Below, piece by piece: positions 47,545-55,676 of a stretch of 64,000 nt of DNA. How positions within the stretch are numbered: the stretch's first letter is position 1; each line of letters starts with the position of its first letter. Made by a program: the position numbers and the translations under genes. Location: contig DATNAQ010000044.1 of the NCBI GenBank assembly GCA_035607415.1, positions 1-64,000 on the forward strand, given 5' to 3'. A model generated the notes under the pieces. That model made no database searches. It had not been told where the DNA came from and was given only the letters and a program-made list of their open reading frames with translations. The stretch is from JAQBQH01 sp035607415 (GTDB lineage Bacteria; Myxococcota_A; Polyangia; Palsa-1104).

Positions 47545-48095
47545 CGGGAGACCTCGACCGCCGCGCGCAGCTTGGACAACGCCGCGGCCACGCGCGACTT
47601 CACGGTGCCGATGGGCGCACGCACGCGCTCGGCAATCTCCGACGACGACAGCCCTTCGAAGTAGCCGAGCTCGAGCACCTGCCGCTGCTCCGCGGGCAGC
47701 TGCGCCAGCGCCCGCCGCACCGCCTGACGATCGGGCCCGAGCGCCGGATCCTCGCCCGCGTGCGCGTCGCCGACAGCGTCGGCGATGGCCTCGGGCGCCG
47801 GCAGATCCGCGCGCTTGGAGAACACGGCCGCCTTGCGACGATCGAGCGCACGGCTGCGCATGCGCATGAGCAGCCAGGCGCGCACGCTCCCGCGGGCTTC
47901 ATCGTAGTCGCCCGCTTGCCGCCAGACTTCGATGAACACGTCGTGCAACAAATCCTCCGCCTCGCGCCGGTCGCCGAGGATGCGGCGACCGATAGCCAAA
48001 AGTGCCGGCGCATAGCGGTCATACAACGCCGCCAGGCAGTCCCGGTCGCCAGCTGCGGCCCCGCTCACCAGGTTCACGTCGACCTTATCGCCCAC
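47541..48095 (-). CDS. ECF sigma factor
   Basis: The product is 184 residues from the GTG at 48095. Region 2 is ALYDRYAPALLAIGRRILGD with DLLHDVFIEVWRQ and WLLMRMRSRALD. Region 4 is LPAEQRQVLELGYFEGLSSSEIA with the HTH PIGTVKSRVAAALSKLR. It belongs with the RpoE/ChrR type (ECF11-like), judged by its ChrR-like neighbour. The frame also opens at an ATG at 48137, but a candidate ECF promoter overlaps that site, so the later GTG is preferred. It is probably autoregulated. Confidence 0.88.
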   Translation of the reverse strand: MGDKVDVNLVSGAAAGDRDCLAALYDRYAPALLAIGRRILGDRREAEDLLHDVFIEVWRQAGDYDEARGSVRAWLLMRMRSRALDRRKAAVFSKRADLPAPEAIADAVGDAHAGEDPALGPDRQAVRRALAQLPAEQRQVLELGYFEGLSSSEIAERVRAPIGTVKSRVAAALSKLRAAVEVSR

Positions 48096-48120
48096 GCTAA
48101 GCCACCGTCCTCCCGCGACA

Positions 48121-48146
48121 TACGACGGTAGCAGCATAGGGGTTAC
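48121..48146 (-). promoter_or_regulatory. candidate ECF-type promoter upstream of the sigma/ChrR pair
   Basis: On the minus strand, GTAACC (48141-48146, AAC core) is followed by CGTCGTA (48121-48127). The spacing is 17 bases from AAC to the distal CGTA. The motif is typical of ECF promoters and lies about 30 bases before the GTG, suggesting autoregulation. Confidence 0.4.
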
Positions 48147-48199
48147 GCAAACAAGTACGGGCCAGGGCCCGAAACGGATCTATGGGGTGGGCGCGGCCG

Positions 48200-49348
48200 T
48201 CAGCGCGCGATGCTGCAGAACGCTTCGTAGTCGATGAGCTCGATCTTCTTGCCCGGCTCCGAGCAGACCACGCACTTCGGATCGCGCGGCAGCTTGAACT
48301 CGCGGAACTTCATGTTGAGCGCGTCGTACTGCAGGAGCCGCCCGATGAGCGGCTTGCCGATGCCGAGGATCAGCTTCACGGCCTCGGTCGCCTGCAACAC
48401 GCCGATCACGCCCGGCAGCACACCGAGCACGCCCGCCTCGTTGCACGACGGCGCCATTCCCGGCGGCGGCGGCTCCGGATACAGGCAGCGGTAGCACGGC
48501 CCTTCGAACGGCTTGAACACCGTGACCTGCCCCTCGAACTGGAAGATCGAGGCGTTCACGACGGTCTTCTTGAGGATGAGCGACGCGTCGTTGAGCAGAT
48601 AGCGCGTCTGGAAGTTGTCGGTGCCGTCGACGATGATGTCGTAGTCCTTGATCACCTCGAGCACGTTCTCCGACGACAGGCGCAGCTGATGCGTGCGCAC
48701 GTTCACGTCGGGATTGAGCCCGAGGATCGTCTGCTTCGCCGACTCGACCTTGGGCACGCCCACCGTCTTGGTCGAGTGGATCACCTGCCGCTGCAGGTTC
48801 GATTCGTCGACCACGTCGTCGTCGACGAGGCCGAGCGTGCCCACGCCCGCCGCCGCCAGGTACAGCGCCGCCGGCGCGCCGAGCCCGCCCGCGCCGAGGA
48901 GGAGCACCTTCGATTGCAGGAGCTTGGCCTGCCCCGTCTCGCCGACCTCGGCGAGCATGAGGTGGCGCGCGTAACGCGACTTCTGCTCCTGCGTGAAGAT
49001 GAACGGCTTCGCCGTCGGCAGCCCCGCGCGCTTCCAGGCGCCGTAGCCGCCCGCCATCGACGACACGCGCGTGTAGCCGAGCTCCTTGAGCGCCTTGGCC
49101 GCCAGCGCCGAGCGTGTCCCGCCCGCGCAGTAGAGGACCACGTCCTCGTCGCGGTTGGGCACCGTGTCCTCGATGCGCAGCTCGAGCTTGCCGCGCGGGA
49201 TCCAGGTCGCGCCGGGAATGTAACCGTCGTTGTACTCGTCGCCCTCGCGAACGTCGATCAACACCGGGGGACGCTTGGCATTGACCTCGTCGACCGAGAC
49301 CTCGCGAATCTCCGCTTTCGTCTGCTTCAGATACTGCTGAAAGTTCAT
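48200..49348 (-). CDS. MoeB/ThiF-type adenylyltransferase with N-terminal rhodanese domain
   Basis: The product is 382 residues. An N-terminal rhodanese domain (PVLIDVREGDEYNDGYIPGA, with catalytic C74 in VLYCAGGTRS) precedes an E1-like domain with nucleotide motif LLGAGGLGAPAA (about 151-162), SNLQRQVIHS, and a Cys in SCNEAGVLGVLPG. Zinc Cys pairs are CYRCLYPEPP and CVVC near the end. It would activate a sulphur-carrier protein C-terminus (MoaD/ThiS type) and add sulphur, as in molybdopterin or thiamine synthesis. The rhodanese is N-terminal, whereas in human MOCS3 it is C-terminal. It follows the ArsC/Spx-like gene by two bases. Confidence 0.92.
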   Translation of the reverse strand: MNFQQYLKQTKAEIREVSVDEVNAKRPPVLIDVREGDEYNDGYIPGATWIPRGKLELRIEDTVPNRDEDVVLYCAGGTRSALAAKALKELGYTRVSSMAGGYGAWKRAGLPTAKPFIFTQEQKSRYARHLMLAEVGETGQAKLLQSKVLLLGAGGLGAPAALYLAAAGVGTLGLVDDDVVDESNLQRQVIHSTKTVGVPKVESAKQTILGLNPDVNVRTHQLRLSSENVLEVIKDYDIIVDGTDNFQTRYLLNDASLILKKTVVNASIFQFEGQVTVFKPFEGPCYRCLYPEPPPPGMAPSCNEAGVLGVLPGVIGVLQATEAVKLILGIGKPLIGRLLQYDALNMKFREFKLPRDPKCVVCSEPGKKIELIDYEAFCSIAR

Positions 49349-49350
49349 GG

Positions 49351-49710
49351 TCAGCCTTTCGACATCAACGCCCGGAACTGATCCTGGTCGAACCCGTACG
49401 CCACCCGCTGCCCGCGAATGAGCAGCGGCCGCTTGATGAGATTCGTCTCGTGGCTCATCAGCTTCACGGCTTCGGCGCGGGTCGGAGGATGCTCCTTCAT
49501 CTTGCGCGTCCGATACAGCTCGTTGCGCGAGTTCAGGAACAACTTGTAATCGTGCTGCCCGATCAGCAAGTCCAGCTCCTCGGTCGTCATCGGCGACTTG
49601 CCGAGCTCCCGTTCCTCGAACGCTCCCTCGCCTGCCATCTCGAGCAAGAAACTTCTTGCTTGGCGGCAGGTGGTTCAGGTCTTCTTATAGATAAATAGCG
49701 GTTTCGGCAC
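49351..49710 (-). CDS. ArsC/Spx-family protein with probable selenocysteine (in-frame UGA)
   Basis: From the GTG at 49710 (AAGGAG seven bases upstream) the frame reads on through a TGA at codon 12 (49675-49677) and ends at 49351, giving 119 residues. The N-terminus LFIYKKTUTTCRQARSFL, with U for the UGA, fits the ArsC/Spx thioredoxin-like start, where Cys-x-x-Cys is usual; here it would be Sec12-x-x-Cys15. The remainder (ERELGKSPMTTEEL...LIKRPLLIRGQRVAYGF) is the normal ArsC/Spx C-terminal part. A stop codon exactly at the first Cys, with a SECIS-like hairpin following, favours readthrough as selenocysteine. Without it only a 98-residue fragment starting with TTG at 49647 would remain. A nonsense mutation is the alternative. 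It precedes the MoeB-rhodanese gene by two bases. Confidence 0.72.
49631..49670 (-). promoter_or_regulatory. candidate bacterial SECIS hairpin
   Basis: Immediately 3' of the UGA the transcript folds into a hairpin. Six lower pairs (49665-49670 with 49631-49636) and seven upper pairs (49654-49660 with 49643-49649) surround an internal loop. A four-base AGUU apical loop lies 21 nt after the UGA. This position, and a G among the first loop bases, match the known bacterial SECIS rule of thumb. The stem is inside the coding region, as in bacterial selenoprotein mRNAs. Structure prediction was done by eye. Confidence 0.6.
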
Positions 49711-49796
49711 GAAAACTCCTTGTACCACACTCCTTGACACCACCGCGCGCGAAACGAATACTTGGTGTTCGGACTCTCAATCATTCGCGAGACTTG

Positions 49797-50315
49797 ATGG
49801 CGACGGACGAAACAGGCGGCGCTTTTCTGACCCGGGTGGAGGACCTCCTCAACTGGGGCCGCAAAAACTCGACCTGGTATCTGCTGTTCGGCACCGCTTG
49901 CTGCGCCATCGAGCTCATGCAGACGGGCGGTCCGCGCGGCGATCTCGAGCGCTTCGGCTCGGCTCCGCGCGCGACGCCGCGCCAGGCCGACCTCATGATC
50001 GTGGCCGGCACCGTGACCTACAAGATGGCGTCGCGCATCCGCACGCTCTACGATCAGATGGCAGAGCCGAAGTACGTGCTGTCGATGGGCAGCTGCTCCA
50101 ACTGCGGCGGCCTGTTCCAGCTCTCGTATTCGGTGCTAAAAGGCATCGACCAGGTGGTCCCCGTCGACGTCTACGTGCCCGGCTGTCCGCCGCGGCCCGA
50201 GGCGCTCATCGAGGGCCTGATGGCGATCCAGAAGAAGATGGAAGAAGAGCGCGGTTGGCTCAAGCGCTTATGGACGAAGGGACGCGCGGCGGTGACCGCG
50301 GCCAACGAAGTGTAA
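49797..50315 (+). CDS. nuoB: NADH-quinone oxidoreductase subunit B
   Basis: The product is 172 residues from the ATG at 49797. The N2 cluster ligands are complete: tandem C35-C36 in FGTACCAIEL, C100 in SMGSCSNCGG and C130 in VPGCPPRPEAL. Family motifs GTVTYKMA and YVPGCPPRPE are intact and the length is normal. NuoB bridges the hydrophilic and membrane arms of complex I, passing electrons to quinone. No other nuo gene is nearby; the following gene is an A-type Fe-S carrier. It is either part of a split complex I locus or a NuoB-like subunit of another system. An in-frame upstream start at 49734 is rejected because the family begins near MATDETGG. Confidence 0.92.
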   Translation: MATDETGGAFLTRVEDLLNWGRKNSTWYLLFGTACCAIELMQTGGPRGDLERFGSAPRATPRQADLMIVAGTVTYKMASRIRTLYDQMAEPKYVLSMGSCSNCGGLFQLSYSVLKGIDQVVPVDVYVPGCPPRPEALIEGLMAIQKKMEEERGWLKRLWTKGRAAVTAANEV

Positions 50316-50325
50316 AGGAGACACG

Positions 50326-50700
50326 ATGGACACTCAGGTTCAGCAGCCGACGACGACGGGCACCGACGAAGAGCCGATGCTCGGGCTGACGGAGAAGGCG
50401 GCGGAGAAGGTCAAGGAGATCCAGGCAGCCGAGAACATCGAGGCGGCGTATGGCCTGCGCCTGCGCGTGGTGGGCGGCGGCTGCTCGGGCTTTGCGTACG
50501 ATCTGTACTTCGATCAGGTGACCGAGATGGATCGCACGTTCGATTCGCACGGCGTCAAGCTGGTCGTCGACCAGATGTCGCTGCAGTACCTCGCGGGCAC
50601 GACGGTCGATTACGTCGAGGGCCTGCAGGGCGCGGGCTTCAAGTTCGGCAATCCGAACGTGAAGTCGACGTGCGGCTGCGGCTCCAGCTTCAGCGTCTGA
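50326..50700 (+). CDS. A-type Fe-S carrier (ErpA/IscA-like)
   Basis: This 124-residue protein has the three cluster-binding Cys in VVGGGCSGFAY and STCGCGSSFSV, and GLTEKAAEKVKEI near the start. It is the second A-type carrier of the window after iscA at 33484-33903. It is closer in its short N-terminus to ErpA. Ten bases separate it from nuoB, whose N2 cluster would need such a carrier. It probably delivers clusters to complex I subunits, which is an inference from this pairing. Confidence 0.92.
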   Translation: MDTQVQQPTTTGTDEEPMLGLTEKAAEKVKEIQAAENIEAAYGLRLRVVGGGCSGFAYDLYFDQVTEMDRTFDSHGVKLVVDQMSLQYLAGTTVDYVEGLQGAGFKFGNPNVKSTCGCGSSFSV

Positions 50701-50701
50701 T

Positions 50702-52068
<1,367 letters not shown>

Positions 52069-52072
<4 letters not shown>

Positions 52073-52635
52073 TCTTCGACGCTGAACAATTGCGCCTGAT
52101 GCTCGCGTCGCGCCCGCGCGCGCGCGTCGACATCGAGGGCTTCGCGCCCGCCGCCGTGCTCGTCCCGATCGTGAGCCACGCCGATCAGCCCGAGCAGCTC
52201 CTGTTCACCGAGCGGCGCCACGATCTGTCGACGCACGCCGGCCAGATCGCCTTCCCCGGCGGCAAGCAGGACGCCGAGGACGCCGACCACGCCGCCTGCG
52301 CGGTGCGCGAGACCACCGAGGAGCTCGGCATCGAGCCGGCCGCGATCGAGGTGCTCGGCCTGCTCGACGACGTGCCGACGCCGACGCGCTTCATCATCAC
52401 GCCGGTGGTGGCGCGGCTGCGCGGCCCGCTCGTGATGGTGCCCAATCCGGCCGAGGTGGCGAGCGTCTTTTCGGCGCCGCTCGACGCGCTCGCCGATCCG
52501 ACGCGGTACACTGCCAATGGCACGCGCACGTTTCTCGGCATCACCTACGAGATGCACGAGTATCGTTGGGAGCCGCACCGTATCTGGGGCGCGACCGCGC
52601 GCATGGTGTATCAGTTGATGACGCTTATGCGATGA
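52069..52635 (+). CDS. NUDIX hydrolase, CoA pyrophosphatase type
   Basis: The product is 188 residues. The NUDIX box is GGKQDAEDADHAACAVRETT followed by EELGI, with the catalytic REXXEE-type Glu. LLFTERRHDLSTHAGQIAFPGG just before it is the UPF0035 signature of CoA-pyrophosphatases (NudL), which split CoA or its esters to 3',5'-ADP and phosphopantetheine. It is translationally coupled to the GlcD-like gene and followed seven bases later by a small membrane protein gene. Confidence 0.9.
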
Positions 52636-52642
52636 GCCGCCA

Positions 52643-52909
52643 GTGAGTAGAAAGAAGAAAAAGAAGCGGGTGCGCGTGACGGCGCGCGCGCCCGAGCGGC
52701 ACTTCCTCGGCAGCGACGAGGCGCGCTTCCGCCTGGCGGCGCGCCTGTCGACGGGGCTCGGCGTGGCGCTGCTCGCCTTCGCGCTCGCGCTCAGCTACGC
52801 GATCCCGTCGTGGAACCGCGCGCTCGGACCGCACGGCAACATCGCGCTGCGCGTCGCCGGCGTGGCCCTCATCATCGTCAGCATCATGTTCGCCCGCGCC
52901 GGCAATTAA
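52643..52909 (+). CDS. small two-helix membrane protein
   Basis: The product is 88 residues from a GTG at 52643. A very basic N-terminus (SRKKKKKRVRV) is followed by a short soluble segment and two hydrophobic helices (LGVALLAFALALSYAI and IALRVAGVALIIVSIMFA). Positive-inside reasoning puts both ends in the cytoplasm. No family was recognised. It is the last gene of the run glcD-like/NUDIX and is followed by a strong terminator. Confidence 0.65.
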   Translation: MSRKKKKKRVRVTARAPERHFLGSDEARFRLAARLSTGLGVALLAFALALSYAIPSWNRALGPHGNIALRVAGVALIIVSIMFARAGN

Positions 52910-52920
52910 GCCGCGCAAAA

Positions 52921-52955
52921 GAAAACCCCCCGGCCGTTTCCGACCGGGGGGCTTC
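52921..52955. terminator. strong bidirectional terminator
   Basis: CCCCCCGG (52926-52933) and CCGGGGGG (52944-52951) form an 8-base-pair GC stem. It is flanked by four A on one side and TT on the other, between convergent genes. It can end transcription from the plus-strand NUDIX run and from the minus-strand secreted peptide gene. Confidence 0.8.
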
Positions 52956-52980
52956 CAAACTTCAAAACGAAGAAGACGAG

Positions 52981-53187
52981 TTACTTCTTGGTCGCGTCGC
53001 CACCGGCCGCGTCGCCACCGGCCGCATCGCCAGCCGCGTCCTTCTTGCCCTTCTTGCCCTTCTTGCCCTTGGCCGGCTTCGCATCGGCCGGCTTGTCGCC
53101 GCCAGCGGCGTCACCCTCGGCGTGGGCCGGGGTCGTGAAAGCGGCGAGAGCGAGGGCGGCGACGAAACCAAGCAGAATCTTCTTCAT
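52981..53187 (-). CDS. small secreted Lys/Ala/Asp-rich protein
   Basis: The product is 68 residues from the ATG at 53187, with AAGGAG seven bases upstream. A clean Sec signal (KKILLGFVAALALAAFTTPAHA) with an AHA cleavage site is followed by low-complexity DAAGGDKPADAKPAKGKKGKKGKK and repeats of DAAGGDA. It is repetitive and charged, with no recognised domain. It resembles the small exported Lys/Ala-rich proteins annotated in myxobacteria. The strong ribosome site suggests it is made in quantity. Confidence 0.75.
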   Translation of the reverse strand: MKKILLGFVAALALAAFTTPAHAEGDAAGGDKPADAKPAKGKKGKKGKKDAAGDAAGGDAAGGDATKK

Positions 53188-53400
53188 TGGGGGTCTCCTT
53201 GAGTGTGGTGCTGTTGCACCAAGCGGGTGGACGGCATTGCAGACAGCGTGCCTTGACACGGCGCCCTCCAAGTCCGCGATTCGCCGTTGCCCGGGCGAGC
53301 GTCGTGAGGCGTGATGGTCGTGCGCCTGCGAGCGCTCACGCAAAGACGCCACACTCGGCGCGCTTGCTCTTCTCCGACAGCTGCGCAAACATGGGAGAGC

Positions 53401-54285
53401 GTGGCGGTTTTCTCGTCCATCCTCGATGCAATCGGGCATACGCCGCTGGTGCGCCTATCCCGTGTCGGGCAGGGGTTGCCCGTCGAGCTCTACGGCAAGG
53501 TCGAGTCCTGCAACCCGGGCGGGTCGGCCAAGGATCGGCTGGCGCTGCACCTGTGCGACATGGCCGAGAAGCGCGGCCTCCTGCGCCCCGGCGGAACCAT
53601 CGTCGAAGCGTCCGCGGGCAACACCGGCGTCGGCCTTTCGATGGTCGCGGCCGTGCGCGGCTACCACGCGATCGTCGTCGTGCCGCACGGCACCTCGCCC
53701 GACAAGCTCGCGGTGGTGCGCGCGCTCGGCGCCGAGATCCGCGAGTGCGGGCCCGATGAGGACTACATCGACGTCGCCGAGGCGATGGCGCGCGAGCGAC
53801 GCGCGTTTCGGCCCGATCAGTTCCACAACCCCGACAACCCCGAGTCACACGGCCTGACCACCGCGCGCGAGATTTGGGACGATCTTGGCGGCCACGTCGA
53901 CGCGCTGGTGGCCGCGTGCGGAACGGGCGGCACGCTGTCCGGCGTCGGGCGCGGGCTGCGCGAGCGCAACCCGAAGCTGCACCTCGTGCGCGTCATCCCC
54001 GTCGCCGACGACGGCGGCGAGTCGAAGCTCGAGGGCATCGCGCCCGACGGGCCGCCGGCGTCGTTCATGTGTCCCGAGCTCGGCGCCGAGGTGCACGTGC
54101 GCGACGGCGATGCGCGCGCGGCGATGGCGCGCCTCGCGCGCGAAGAGGGCATCCTCGTCGGTGGCTCGGCAGGCGCGGCGCTCGCCGGCGCCCTGCAGCA
54201 CGCGCGCGAGCTGCCCGCCGGTTCGCGCGTCGTCGTCATCCTGCCCGACACCGGGCGCAACTATGTCGGCTCGCTGGCTCGTTAG
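53401..54285 (+). CDS. cysteine synthase/CBS-family PLP enzyme
   Basis: The product is 294 residues from the GTG at 53401 (GGAGAG upstream). The fold type II PLP enzyme has the PLP Lys in GGSAKDRLAL, the substrate loop EASAGNTGVGLS and the phosphate-binding GTGGTLSGVGRGL. It ends at VILPDTGRNYVGS. Activity would be O-acetylserine sulfhydrylase or cystathionine beta-synthase; no CBS domain follows. The longer open frame upstream lacks the family start. Its last 23 bases overlap the DUF3105 lipoprotein gene. Confidence 0.9.
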   Translation: MAVFSSILDAIGHTPLVRLSRVGQGLPVELYGKVESCNPGGSAKDRLALHLCDMAEKRGLLRPGGTIVEASAGNTGVGLSMVAAVRGYHAIVVVPHGTSPDKLAVVRALGAEIRECGPDEDYIDVAEAMARERRAFRPDQFHNPDNPESHGLTTAREIWDDLGGHVDALVAACGTGGTLSGVGRGLRERNPKLHLVRVIPVADDGGESKLEGIAPDGPPASFMCPELGAEVHVRDGDARAAMARLAREEGILVGGSAGAALAGALQHARELPAGSRVVVILPDTGRNYVGSLAR

Positions 54286-54802
54286 CGCCGCCATCGTCGT
54301 CGTCGCGGGCTGCGGTGGATCGCCGAGCCGCGGCAGCTGCAGCGACGGGCCGCCCTGCGCGCTCGACTGCGGACCGGCGGTGGACGCGCCGCCGAACGAG
54401 GGGCAGCTGCACGTGCCCGAGCCGACGATGGTCGACTACCAGTCGAACCCGCCGGCGTCGGGCCCGCACTGGCCGATGTGGCAGGAGCCGTGGCAGCCCT
54501 ACCCCGACGGGCTGCCGCGCGAGCGCTGGGTGCACAACCTCGAGCATGGCGGCATCGTGCTCCTCTACAACTGCCCCGGCGGCTGCGACGACGTCGTCGG
54601 CGAGCTGACCGCGCTGTGGCAGGCGACGCCGCCCGATCGGTACAACGAGCAGCGTGTGCTGATCGTCCCCGACAGCGCGATGCCGCACAAAGTGGCCGCA
54701 ATTGCCTGGGGTTGGCGCTGGCAGGGCGAAAGCGTCGACTCGGGCGCGATCCGCTGCTTCATGGACGCCCGGTACGACCGGGCTCCCGAGTCGATTCCAT
54801 AG
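54263..54802 (+). CDS. DUF3105 lipoprotein
   Basis: The product is 179 residues from the ATG at 54263 inside the end of the cysteine synthase gene. The lipobox is VVVAGC. The mature region has TMVDYQSNPPASGPHWPMWQ and WVHNLEHGGIVLLYNCPGGC, the DUF3105 signature, and a later WQGESVDSGAIRCF. His and Cys residues could bind a metal. The function of DUF3105 is unknown. The overlap with the cysteine synthase gene suggests a joint role in sulphur or metal handling, which remains speculative. Confidence 0.85.
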   Translation: MSARWLVSAAIVVVAGCGGSPSRGSCSDGPPCALDCGPAVDAPPNEGQLHVPEPTMVDYQSNPPASGPHWPMWQEPWQPYPDGLPRERWVHNLEHGGIVLLYNCPGGCDDVVGELTALWQATPPDRYNEQRVLIVPDSAMPHKVAAIAWGWRWQGESVDSGAIRCFMDARYDRAPESIP

Positions 54803-54845
54803 GTTACGAGGTGCCGATCGGCACCCCGCGCGCCTCAGAACCGCT

Positions 54846-54851
54846 TATAAT
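54846..54851 (+). promoter_or_regulatory. candidate -10 box for the Gly/His-rich protein
   Basis: TATAAT occurs at 54846-54851, about 50 bases before the start. A matching -35 was not found at the expected distance. Confidence 0.4.
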
Positions 54852-54902
54852 GTTGAATGAATCGGCGTAGGGCTACGTCCTAAGCAGTGAATGAGGTCGA
54901 CC

Positions 54903-55673
54903 ATGAAAACCACGCTTGCTGTCGCGCTTGGACTTTCTCTACTCGGCTCGGGCGTCGCCCGCGCCCAGGACGACATCACGCCGGCGCAACCTCAAACGGC
55001 AGCACCGACGGATCAGCCGCCCGCGCCGCCGCAAGCGGTGCCGGCTCCTCCGCAAAACGTGCAGCAGCCGATCGCGGCGCAGCAACCGCAGCCGACCGCG
55101 AGCGGTCAGTGGGTCTACACGAGCCAGTACGGCTGGGTCTGGATCCCGTACGGATCGCAGTACACCTCAGAGGCCGCCGGCGGCGATGCGCCGTATCAGT
55201 ACGTCTACGAGCCGAGCTACGGCTGGTCGTGGCTCGAGGCGCCGTGGGTCTGGGGCTGGGGTCCGAGCCCGTACTGGGGCGTGTGGGGTCCGGCGCACTT
55301 CGCGTGGTATCACCCGTGGCGCTACTCAGGCTACGGCTGGCGCGGCTATAGCCACGGCTATCGCTGGGGCGTCGGTCGCGCGTACGTGGGCCGGCCGGGC
55401 TATGGCGGTCGCGGCTACGGCTATCGCGCCGGCACCTTCCGTCCGGCGTACGGCGGCGGCTTTCATCCGGCGTACGGCGGGTATCGCGGGGGCGTCGTGC
55501 GCTACGGCGGCGGCGTCGCCCACTACGGCGGTGGCGGCGTGCGCTATGGCGGCGGCGTCCACGTCGGTGGCGGCACGCACTTCGGCGGCGGCGGCGCGCA
55601 CTTCGGCGGCGGCGGCCACTTCGGCGGCGGCGGCGGCCACTTCGGCGGCGGCCACGGCGGCGGACACCGCTAG
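54903..55673 (+). CDS. secreted Gly/His/Tyr-rich protein
   Basis: The product is 256 residues from the ATG at 54903, with GAGG upstream (an ATG at 54891 is possible). A Sec signal (KTTLAVALGLSLLGSGVARAQ) is followed by a Pro/Gln linker and a Trp/Tyr-rich middle (GQWVYTSQYGWVWIPYG, then YGWSWLEAPWVWGWG). The second half is dominated by GGG, GGH, GYGG and HFGGGG repeats, so it is disordered and could bind metal ions or form a matrix. Similar Trp/Tyr-Gly proteins are found in Deltaproteobacteria. No catalytic motif is visible. Confidence 0.8.
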   Translation: MKTTLAVALGLSLLGSGVARAQDDITPAQPQTAAPTDQPPAPPQAVPAPPQNVQQPIAAQQPQPTASGQWVYTSQYGWVWIPYGSQYTSEAAGGDAPYQYVYEPSYGWSWLEAPWVWGWGPSPYWGVWGPAHFAWYHPWRYSGYGWRGYSHGYRWGVGRAYVGRPGYGGRGYGYRAGTFRPAYGGGFHPAYGGYRGGVVRYGGGVAHYGGGGVRYGGGVHVGGGTHFGGGGAHFGGGGHFGGGGGHFGGGHGGGHR

Positions 55674-55676
55674 CCA

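Noticed and set aside
49351..49647. ArsC/Spx-like gene starting at the TTG at 49647 (98 residues) as a complete protein.
   Set aside because: This start removes the CxxC active-site region required by the fold, has no ribosome site, and the upstream in-frame sequence encodes exactly the missing N-terminus except for one UGA.
49675..49677. Frameshift or nonsense explanation for the UGA in the ArsC/Spx gene.
   Set aside because: No frameshift is needed because the frame is continuous. A point mutation remains possible, but the UGA at the motif Cys plus the hairpin makes selenocysteine the better reading.
53188..53400. Possible gene upstream of the cysteine synthase homologue.
   Set aside because: The in-frame extension to 53311 is Arg/Thr-rich, the family starts at the GTG at 53401, and no other frame gives a plausible protein.
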